Assembly: GCA_028583605.1 (NCBI GenBank)
Contig: CM053330.1
Coordinates: 19,927,539-19,991,538 of the forward strand
Direction: 5' to 3'
DNA from: Dastarcus helophoroides
Lineage: Eukaryota > Arthropoda > Insecta > Coleoptera > Bothrideridae
DNA length: 64,000 nucleotides
The translations under genes were made by a program, and so were the position numbers. The notes beneath the pieces were generated by a model. It had not been told where the DNA came from. It saw only the letters and a program-made list of their open reading frames with translations, and searched no databases. Of the stretch, positions 11,801 through 23,800 are shown piece by piece. Position 1 is the stretch's first letter, and each line of letters opens with the position of its first letter.

Positions 11801-14800
11801 ATTACAAAATTGCTTGTATTTAAAAATTTAAATGAATTTTAAAATAGATCAAACAAACCTTAAAATTGTTAGACTTAACTATAAAAAATGTATTTTGTTA
11901 AAATAAAATACTTTTACTATAACAAACTGCACTTTAGATGGATAGTTTGCATTTTGTTTTAATTTTGACGCTGCAAACATTAAAATGAAAACTTGGAATC
12001 TGTAGATACACGAGAAATATAATTTATTTTCTCTCGTAAATTTCTCTTCCTCATAAAAAAGACAATGTCGAAGAACAAGATAAGCGACCAAAGACAAGTA
12101 GGACAGATAAACAGACTGGTCTAAAGGGGGGCAAAGGTTCACTTTCTTGATGAAAATAATTTTGAGATGATAACGTTTTTTTAGTAACCAAAAATATGTT
12201 GGCAATGATAAAGTGTTAATTAATTTTAGTTTGTAAACATATTATAAATATTCCATCTTTTTGAAGTTAAAATTTCAAGTTCTAAACTCTAACTAATAAC
12301 TTTAGCATTTGCGCATCCCCTGTCAAAAGGTCACCAGTCGCCTCTGCCTGTGACTATAAGGTATTTCTTTTTATTCGATATATTCATTTTGTATTTTTAT
12401 AGTTTGAATGTTTCCTGTAATTGGGTATGTACCCGGTAGAAATAAACGTGTTATTTATTTATTTATTTATTTATTTTTCATTGCGCTCAATTTCTCACAT
12501 GAGGTTAATTTGGGCAAAAACTAATATTAAACATTTTTTGTAAAACAGATGTGTCTTATTTAGGCAGCAAAGGTGGGTTAATAATGTTGTCGATTTGGAA
12601 CCCTGCAAGGCGAGGTCTCCAACTTCTCATAATAGCTCGTTTTAGCATTGTAGTGAAGCTATTGGTCATTGCACCTCGACCGTTACCACCGAGATAGAAA
12701 GGCCGAAGGGCTGACTCATTACGTTACTTTTACAAAGCAGGCTTAAGCTTGGCTCAAAATTAAACCAAACTTAAACCGACGCCCTCTGTTTTATAAGAAG
12801 AAGAGTTCAAGATTCAGTCGAGCTTAAACCTCGGTTCAGCTGAACCGTGGTATAGGGATGGTTTAAGCGAAGCTCAATTATCGAATCTGTCATTCTCATT
12901 GTTATTATTGATTATAATTATATTCGTGTAACTCATATATGTGGCGCTCATAATAGTCAAGGAACGAAACGGCTGGCTTAACGCTGGTTCAGCTGAACCT
13001 CGGTTTAACTAAACCAAAGCTTAAGCTCGATTTCTAAAACCGGGCCTAAGTAGGCAAAGGGTTGTGGAGCTATCTTAGCATAATTCTAGGTAAATATGTA
13101 GTAATTGCCGGAATTGTTGCTCAAGTTACTTCGTATTTAGTTATTAATAGATATTTTGTTGAATAATACATAATAAACAGTTTTTTATAAAATGATATGC
13201 TTTCAGCCGAAAATAACAGTTTTGTGCTGCGTCAATTTTTCTAGTTTTATCATTAATCATATTATTATTTTTATTAGGTAAATTATAAGATCTTCATACC
13301 ACCGCATTTTGTTTCAGAAAAATGGAATTAATGATTTTTATTTTGTGGTAGAAAGACTTAAAATAAGGATTCGTTGATTATTGCCTTAATATGAAAAAGT
13401 ATCTAATTTTCTTTTATTTACTTTTCCAAGCCGATCATCTAGATCGGGAAAGAGCAAGACGCGACCCACCTCGCTTCTTTGTGCGGTCTGCCTAAGCTCT
13501 ACTTAGGCGGGAGATTTTATGTAAATAGCTTTACATAAAATCTTTGGAAAAGAAAATGTCAAACAATTTGACAAAAAAAGAGCTTACCATTTGGAAGTGG
13601 AGTTTCTCTCTGAAGATGATAGCTTGGCTGTCGAAACGCGTTAGAGCAACCTTTGTTGTGTTTTTTAATTTTTCTTGGTTTCAGGGGACAAGTTCTGTGT
13701 TTCAATTTTTGAAGATAACCAAGGACCAGTCCGTTCCATCAAATCTGAATTTTGAGTTCAATTTGAGTTTAAATTTCAAAAAAAACCTAAATTTTATAAA
13801 AAATTAAATCGGAATTTCAGGTTTAGATATTTCAAATTTAAAATCGGAATTTTCATAAGAATGTTAAATTATATACCCTAGAGTTGAAAACTTTTAGAAT
13901 ATCGGGTGTAACGGCATCATGGTACACCCCCCTTTTTTTCCTTTATTTACTACACCTGATGTACAGGGTGAGCGAAACTCAGTGTCTCAGCTCTATTATA
14001 AGAAAAGGAAAAACGATATAAGAAATCAGATAAAAGGTTCTGAAACTGGATTGAATAAGGTCCATTTTAAGTGAAATTTGCATATCTTTCCAGCTTTGGG
14101 AACCAAAGTAATGACGCCACCTTTTTTTTCCAGAAACATACCTGTATTTTTGCATATTTAAAAAGACTTCATTTTTCTAAACAAATTTTGTAAAGAAAAA
14201 AATTTCCTGTATTTTTTGGTTAAAAAGTTATAAGCAATTTTATTGTAAAAAAAAGAATATCAAACATTCGCAATTACTACGATTTAGACAAATAGCCTCT
14301 GGAAATGCAATAAATTAAAAATAAAAGTATAGTGGCATCTGTCAATAATTGAACTAATGGTTGAAAAACATTTTATGTGACGTGAAAAGTAACTCATGAT
14401 ACGGAAATAATTAAAACTAAGCGCGACCGGAATTTACTGCGTCCACTACAAAAACTAGTGTAATGGTGTGAAAAGTGGAAATGTGTAATTCGAAACTGTT
14501 TATACAAACTTTTTACAAACACCGAAAATAACTTGATACTCAATCAAGAAGAAAGCCACAAGCATGATGCTTCCAATATCGGGTTCCGACAGGTTAGTAA
14601 TGGCATTAAAAGAAAAGCTACAGAAAACTCAACCGCAAAATCGATTAAATTAATTAGAAAAGAAATAGTGGATAGTGGAAGACATGGAGATAGTCTTTCC
14701 TACAATGTAGTAGAGCGATTGAAACCATTTATTCAAGTTGTCCTAAAGTACTGCCTTCTTTACTCGAACCATCACCGCAGATGTTCACGAACTAACTCTT

Positions 14801-17800
14801 TGCACCTTTTCTAAAATATTTGTTGATACTACATTTTCTTATTGCACAAAATTCTTTTGCCAGATTCTGACACTGGAAAAGAGTTACCACACTCTTTTAC
14901 TATCGTAGCTGCCCCCATGTGAAGTTTCCGATTGTTTTGTGGAAGACTTTGTATCCAACCAAACTCAAAATATTCTTGTATAAGAACTTTGTGACATATT
15001 TAAGAGATATAAAGCGTGTTTCACGATGTTCTTATTAGGCGATATTTTGCTAAGTTTAATTTGAAAATAAAAAAGGAAGGAGTCTGATTTCTTCAGGCTG
15101 GCAGCAACCACCAGTTTTGGGGGCCCAAAATAATAGATGCCATTGAGTCTTTTTTTTTGTTCGAGGCTCTATCTTACCAACAGACCGAGATATCGCCTAA
15201 TAAGAACATCGTGGAACAGCGTGCATATCTAAAGAAAGTTGTTTTCTCCAGAAATGTGAGCTTCAACAATTTCAAATAATATCAACAGAACTACAAACAC
15301 CTGTAAAAGACTCCATGCAAAATTTAATTCGAATTTTTACAATCAGCATCGAAATATTTTTCAGTTCATCAGTGTTATTCAAGATGTTTAAATAGATACC
15401 TACTTTACCAAAATGAAGAGTATTTCCAAAACTGAAAAGACACCCAAAATTTCTGGAAATAAGATAATACATAATCTGAGTAATTTTACGCAATCAAATA
15501 TACTAAGAAGATTTGAATCCGATAAACGTTGCAGGCTAGACTGCAAACTTTGCTTTACACATATGCACCTGTGCCTTAATTCATATTTTGTTCGCTTAAA
15601 ATCAGGCACGTAGCCAGGATTTTCGTTCGGGGAGGGTCCAACTACCCCCTTTTTTTATGTTAGAGACATAAATTTCTTCGAAATGAGCAATATTGCAAAA
15701 TTTAAAGAAAATGTTGAGTTGTTAAATCAATAAACGTCTTGGTCTTTTATTTAGTGCTCATTTTTTACTTTTGCGTAAAATTTCCAATCTTAACCGAAAT
15801 TTCAACTATAATTTGAAACTCTCAACTTCAACTTCAGTCTCGATATTTAAATCTTTCAAATCTAGACTATCTCGACATTTTGAAAAAAAAAATTAAAATT
15901 ACCCAGTATTTTTTTTATAATTACGTAATTTTTGAACTTTTCAGAACAGCTTCAAATTTCAGATCAAAGATGAAATTAGGAATATTAGATATTAAAGATG
16001 AAATAAAAAAAATTCAATAGAAGCTTCCATTTTAATTTGTAATTTCGATTTTTGTCAAAACTTTAAATTTATTTTAGAAAGGAAAAGAGTGAATCTAAAA
16101 ATCTTCAGGAAAAGCAGAAATTTGGACGAAAAATTAAAAGGATGAAAAAAGAAAAGAACTTTATCAAACAAAATCCAGGAGCTTCGAAGTTAAAGTCAAT
16201 TTTTTTTAAACTAAAAATGTTGAGTTTACCGAAATATTTAGAAAAAATTTAAATATTGAGAAAAAAACTTAAAATTTTCTGATGAAGCAAAAATTTTGGG
16301 TTTAAACTAGAGTTTTTTTTAAAAAGTAGAAATTTGTGACTGGAATTAAAATTTGAAAAAATTAAAGCACACAATATTTAGTGCAAAGCGAAAAATTTAG
16401 AAAAGAAATAAAGACAACTGAAATTGCAAAATAAAGATCTTTAGAAACATTTAAAATTTTGAACAAAAAATACGTAAAGATTATAAAAAATATTTCTAGC
16501 TAAACTGAAAATTTTAAGAAAAACGAAATTTATAAAATAATTTTTTTAGAAATTTCGATTTTAAAGTCAAAATGGAAAAATAAAAATGTTGATATTTCTA
16601 AATTATTTCAAAATGTTAAATAAAAATTAAGTCTTAAAAACATCAAAAATTGGAATTTCAAATGAAAATTTCGTTTAAATAAAAGGAAAATTAAAAGTCC
16701 AAACTGGAATTTAAAGAAAGTTTATATTTTTAAACTTAAATGAATATTGTGAAAATAATGTCAAAATGCGTATAAATATGTTTATCAAAAGAGAGAAACC
16801 TCTGAAAAAGTTGAAATGTTGAATTTGAATCAAAAATTAAAAGAAAGTTGAAAGAATTTTACAAAAGAAGCTGATATTTCGAAAATTTCTAAAAATAATT
16901 AAAATTTAGAAAAACGTTGCAATATATAGAAAATTTATGAATCGAAAGTAAAACATATTTGAGAAAAAACTCCAAAATTCGGCTAAAAATTATTTATACG
17001 TCCTTAGAATTTAAAAAATAAATTAATGAATTCGATTATATGCTTACAGGGACGTAAAATTAAAGAAAATAATTTAAAATTTTCAATTTAAACTCGTAAT
17101 TTTGTTAAATTATCAAAACTTCTAGAAAATATTCTTCAGAAAATATAAGAAGACACATTAATTTATTTTACGTATTCGTCTCTTTTACTTTTTTTTTTCA
17201 TTTTGGTAATTAGTAAAAATAAAGAATAAAATCTAGTGACCTTAACATTATATAAATTTGACAAATAAAAACGTGAAACTTACCAAAGAAAAATTTCCTA
17301 ATATCCATTTTATTTTAAGTTCACGTATTTAACTTATCACCGATCGACTGGCAATTTTTCTTAAAATACCTACATGGCGATTTTGCTTATCATAAACTTA
17401 GTAGTTAGTAATTTCGGAAATTATTTACGTACTTAAATATACAATCAACCATTTTTCTATTGATATTTCAATTCGTATCATCGTAAATTTTTTGGGGAAT
17501 ATTTATTTCGGGGTGGGGTCCGGACCCCTTGGACCCCCCTGGCTACGTGCCTGCTTAAAATACTTGTCTATAAGCAAGCATTAGGTTGTACTTGTAGGTG
17601 CAACCAAATATTGATTCGCTATTATAATCTATCATCGGTCAATGTTGCGAGTCTTGAAACACAAATAAAAATGAATTCAGTGCAAAGTTTAATTGCACAG
17701 CCATTCTGTAACCGATCTGTGTCGAAAAAACTGGAAATTAAGCGAGGTGGTTGACCTATTCCCAACTTTAATATTGTGCAGACGGTGTTTTGTAAAAACC

Positions 17801-20800
17801 GAAGTTTTACCAGAAGTAGTTCACTAAACTATGAAGTACCTATCTGCTAAGCTAAAGAACGATTCAGCTTCACTGGCCATTTAATAGCAGCAACCTTATT
17901 TTTTTCTGAAAAGCTTAACCAACATAGAATCACTTTTCCCAAAAAGAATTTTAAAGAAACCGCTAAGGTTTATCAATTTTTTAATTTACAAAAACTAAGA
18001 ACTGAATTATCTGCAATTTACGAAACAGAAAAGTTTTAATTGGCTTTTGGTTTACTTATACTCTATAACATTATTTTAGAAAACAGTGAGCTTAGTAAAA
18101 CTCTAAATCTTAAAAATCCTGATAACTATCCCAATGGCTTCTGCTGAAGCAGAGTGGTGCTTCTCCAGTCTGGTAAGAATAGTTTTTAAAAAAATACATT
18201 ATGCCAGGAAAGTTTGCCCGCATTAACGATGTCTTCAAAGAAAAGGACTTAATTCAAGGAATTCTCGACTTCAGTAAAACGTTATTGATAAATTTGCAGC
18301 TGCCAAAGATCGTCCGTCGTATGGACTTCCTCTTCCTCTTCTTCTTCTTTTTGTTTTTTGCGAATATAAAAAAAGGAGAATTTTAACAATATACCAGATA
18401 TGTATAACATATATCAATTTAAAATTCTAAATATCTCCTAATTCCTCCAGCTTAATTTAACATTTCCTGTTTCGGCACATTTTTTCAAATGTCTCTTTGC
18501 AACCCCCAAATTTTATTAGCACCAGCCGCCACTGGGTAACACCGAATAGAAAATTAAGATTTTCTAGAAATTTTGCTTAATTAAGGTATATTGAAAATAC
18601 ATGCATTGTAATCCTAGAGTAATTTCGATTTGTTTTGTTTTACACTTTTTGTTCTGCCTTTAAAAATAAAGTGGTGGAGAGACGTCGGAAAAAAATGTTT
18701 TAAATAGCATTTACTTCAGTGAGCCTTAAGGAAATTTAACAAATTTAGTCTCTATAGAAAGAGTGTCATTTAGTTTATCGACGGCACTTTTACATGTTTT
18801 TATTTTAAAATTATTGTCGCTGCTACAGTGCGTTATATAAAATGGTAGCAAGTTTCGCCTTTTTTCTAAAAAAAATTTAATAGAATGATATGTCAATTTG
18901 GATACCATAAAATAGAGAATTAAAAACCCTAAATATCAGTAAGAACCGCAACTCGATATCTTTTGTCTAACCGAAGATATTGGCAAACAAAATTTAAGTT
19001 ATGAATAATGTCATAGTTTGCCTATAAAACTGGTCAAGTGGCCCTTGAAAAAAGTTAACTGCAAAAATGAAATACAAAAAGTGCAGATCTTTAAGGTTGC
19101 AATGTTCTTCCTGTTCCTGTTCCTGTTTTTCTAACTGAATTGTTATTTCCAATTTTATATTTCTTTATAAAATAAATTTTGGTTTCAGGGGACAAGATTT
19201 GTATTTCAATTTTTAAAATTAAAAAGATTTAAACAAATGAAGAAGCATTTGACATGCTGACTAACCATTTATTTCGAATGCATCAAAATGCAGCTGATGC
19301 TGCTAAATCTACGCTTGCAGTATTCGGAAAAACGTAATCAAAGTAAAAAAGTTTTCCTTCGGCTGATACATCGCATAAGCACCACAGGAAATGTGCATGT
19401 TGCTGTGTTTAGATGATAACGTAGAGGTCGCATCGAGCAAAATATTATAAATGTTTTAGAATATGTGAAATTTAATCCTCATTTAAGTGCTAGAACAATA
19501 GCTATTGACTTGGGGATATGCTGAAGCACCGTTTAAAACCAGGCCCACGTGGCAGGCCGATAGGAAGTGGAAGTCAGTTTTCTTGACCATCCAGGTCCAT
19601 AGATCTGACTTGCCTTGATTTTTATTTGTTAGGCGCATAGAAGACCTTGTTTTTGCCAATAAGTCTACCAAAGACATGATCGAAAGAATAAGAAACACTA
19701 TTTAGAGTGGTAGAATGGTCAATGGTAAAAGTTGAAGTCAGAAAATTCACTGCATGAAAATGATGCGGTCAGTTTGAACATCTAGGGCTCCACTCAATAG
19801 ACGACATTAATTTAACATTTTTAATGTAATGCAGTGTCTTTTTTTTACTTTTTTAAACATTAAATTGTTTCTTCGGTTAATATTTTATATTATTCACTGT
19901 TATTACTATTAGATCATTGTAGGTATGTTGATTACTTATTTTTATATTACGTAAGACAAATTATAAACATCAAGATTTACGTTACTGAGATTTTATTTGC
20001 CAATATCTCCGGTTAGACAAAATATATCGAGTTGCGGTTTTTACTGATATCTAGGGCTTTCAATTATGTATTTGAAAACATTAAAATTGTCATATCATCG
20101 TATTTAATTTATTTTAGAAAAACGGCGAAATTTGTTAACATTTTATATAACGCACTGTAGGACCGACAATAATTTAAAAATAAAAACATAGGAAAGTGTT
20201 TTGATAGACTAAATAACACTCTTTCTATACATACAAAATTTGTTAAATTTTATTGAGGCTAACTGAAATAAATCGTATTTGAAAAAAAATTTTTTCGATG
20301 TCTCCCCACCACTTTATTTTTAGAGATAGAAGCAACATTGTAAAACAAAAACATATCAAAACTATTCTAGAATTACAATGCATGAATTTTCGATATAATT
20401 TAATTAAGCAAAATTTCGAGAGAATCCTAATTTTCTATTTAGGTCCAAGTGTTACGCCACCTAGCGGTCATTTTAGAACCTCAAAAATATTTTTCAGCGA
20501 TTTTTCAGGACCACTTTTCTTATTAAAATTTTTTTCTCAAAACTGTGGGATGGTTCGTTGCTGAGATATAGCCGGCGTCCTTTCTTAGTTGGGCACCCGG
20601 TACATTACGGACTGTTTCTATAATTTAATTCATTTTGTTACCTTCCTTTCATTATCATGGAGGTGAGCTTCGGCTCTTGTTTATCACCTTTACACTTTGC
20701 CAAGATGACCCCCTATTAAGAAAAAGCTGTATTTGCATTTTGCCGAGTTGGCCCCATAAATTTTTACGTAGTTCACAATTTTGCCAAGTTGGTCTACTCC

Positions 20801-23800
20801 AACCGACTCCAGACCAACCTGAATGAGTTTGATTACCAACTTAAATGGCGGATCTATGTGACTGTGTTGTCAAACTTTCAAAGATCTTTTGAGAAATGCT
20901 AAATTGAATTGACAGAAAGTAGAAATATCAAGAAAAAATTGCACTTTATTAAAAAAACCAAAAAAGTTTTCAATTTAGAGTGGAAATTAAAAAGAGAAAA
21001 TTAATACTAAAAATTTTGAGGTTCAACCGAAATTGTAAGGGAATATCAAAACTTGAACTTGAGGTGTCAAGTCGATTTTAAAATATAGCACTAATCATTG
21101 AGATTTCAAAGATGTAGACATTTCAGGGCTAAAGTCGAAAACTAGAGGTAAATAATCTTTACAGCCAACAAATTAAAAAAATTATATAAATTTAATTTTA
21201 AAGTCATAATTTTAATAGGAAAACACTAAATTTATTTTACAAAATCCAGTTAAATTTCAATAAACTCGAAAAAACTTGAATGTCAAGTTTTTATTTTGGA
21301 AAAAAAAGTAATTTAAATATAGGAAATTCTGACTTTTCTTCTTTCAAAAAGACGATATCATTTATACACTGTGTGTTCATAAAATTTCAATGTTTCTTTT
21401 GACAATTCTAACTATTTCTACTTCTTTTGCTCTTTCAAGCAGATGGCCCTCTTGTTCATCATTTTTTAATAGCACGAGTAATATTTTAAAAACAAGCTTT
21501 GTAAACAAAAACTATAAAAATTATAAAACATTAGAAATTTTGAAGAAAATATCACGATTTTAAAAGGCAAATCTACATTAACAGAACATATCAAAATTTC
21601 AACATTTTCCAGAAATTTATTAGTTTTCAGCAAAATTTAGAGAAGAAACTCTAAGGTTTTTAAAATAATATTTACTCTTTTTTAAAATCTCCCATTTAAA
21701 GTTGATTTTTTTTATATCCAAAAAAAGTCTAAATGTTGACTACTGAGCTGATCTCAGAGTTTCTAATCACAATGCGCCTTGTTATAAGGCTAACTAATGA
21801 CCAGCGTGACTATGGAAAGGGTATTATGGAAGACTTAAACTCTTTGGCAGAAAAGGGCTGAATAAAAAAAATTATGACTATTATATTTCTTGAAATTATT
21901 AACCAATTAGATAAATTGATTCCAGGAAAAAAGCTGAAAATTTAAATGACAGCCAACGATTTAAATTAAAATATTTCATTGTCATTCACTGTCATTTTAA
22001 GTTTCGGCTCATCGGGAAGGAAGTCGACTTCAACTTCTGGAAAAAGTTTAAGTTTTAATTTTGAACTATAAAACGTTAGAAATTTCGGAAAAAATATCAA
22101 AATTTCAAAAAGATCAAATCTACATTAACAGAACATATCAGAATTTTAACATTCTCTAGAAAGTTATAAGTTTTCAGCATAATTTAAAAAAGAACCTGAA
22201 GGTTTTTGCAATATTAACTGTTTTTTAAAATCTTTAATTTGCACTTGAATTTTTTATTTTTATATGATAAAAGTAGACTTTTTTTATATAAAACTAAAAA
22301 ATGTTAACCACCGAGCTGATCTCAGAACTTGTAATCAAAATGCGTCTAGTTAAGTGGCTAGCCAATGACCAGAGTGGATGTGGAAAGGGTGTGGTGAAAA
22401 AGTTAGACTGTTAGGCAGAAATATGGCTGATTAAAAAATATTGATGAACATCAAATTTCTTTAACTTATAAAGCAATTAGATTAATTGGAACTAGTATAA
22501 AAAGTTTGAAATTTAAAATATTTTATTGACATTCGATTTTTTAAGTATGTTTTAAGGTTCAACTCATCGGGAAGTTAATTTAAAATCGATTGCAAACTTT
22601 GTACCGAACAGACAGTCAAAGAGGCGAACTATTATTTTTAAAATGATGAATGCTTTGTGCCTGTGGAACGTAATATAAAAACTATAAGGCTAATAGCCCA
22701 ATTATTGGTGATTAAATGGCAAAAGTGACATATGCATAGTTTTCATTTTTTAATCATGAAGACACCTTAGTAATGTCCATCTCTCTCAATCGTCAATTTT
22801 GGGCTTCTTGAAAAATTAATGTATTCACTTGATTTTTCCTTCAAAAGCGGTCAGCCTTTAAAATGGTAAAACTTTTATGTAATCTCTGCTGCTGCTACGC
22901 AATTGAGGAATTTTACTTTAATTAGTACCAATAGCAATGATATTAGCTTTATTTTTAACACGTTTGATGTAATTGATTTTCGATATAGTATTTAACTTTC
23001 CATATTTTATGGTGTATCTAAAGAACCGCTTATTTTTCAGACGCCAACACCAGGCACATACGTACTGCGCTTCTGCAGTTAAAATAAATAAATAATAAAA
23101 AATAAATTACCCCATTTTTCAATCCACAATCGCAGGATTGTTGTCCAGTTGTAGATGTAATAGAACACAAAAATTTGCCTTTACCTGCATTGTAGAGTGC
23201 ATGAAGAACTGTAAATAAGTATTCTCGTTAAAGGTAAAAGTTCGTTTAAATACCTTGTCTAATTAAGACATTACCAATAGTCATCTGGTTTTGATCCGAT
23301 ACTAAGTTTAATCGGCCTTCACCACAATAACGACGACTATCTTGCAAATAAGGTTTTCCCGTTAAAGAAACCTCCAGAAATTCTGTATGACAACCTGAAG
23401 CCTAAAACGGAAGAGAAAAAATAAATTAATTAAACAATTTAAATTTATCATTCTTGCAAGCAGTGAAAACAATACAAAAAAAAAAGTTAAATTTTACGTA
23501 ACCAGCAGAATTTGAAAACCTTCCATTCCGCAATCTAAGCTTGTTTAAAAAATACAGTGTTCAAAATTAGAATTTTATTTCAAAGTTTCGACATAATTTT
23601 TTATTTTATTGTGTCAATAATAATCATGGCAAATTTGCATATTTAGAGTCAAAAATAGTTCTATACAAATTTATAATCCCATACAAATACCTAATTCCAT
23701 ACAGATGATTTTGAAAAATTGTGATTAAGAATTCTTAGAAAATCTTGCTAACTTATTCTGATTCCGATTCCTATTAAAGTTTATCTTGCTGATTTTGCTT

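Noticed and set aside
13544..13807. 87-codon ORF starting MEKKMSNN
   Set aside because: Most of it is the repeated Penelope tail sequence also found at 34560 and 59940, so it is not a gene.
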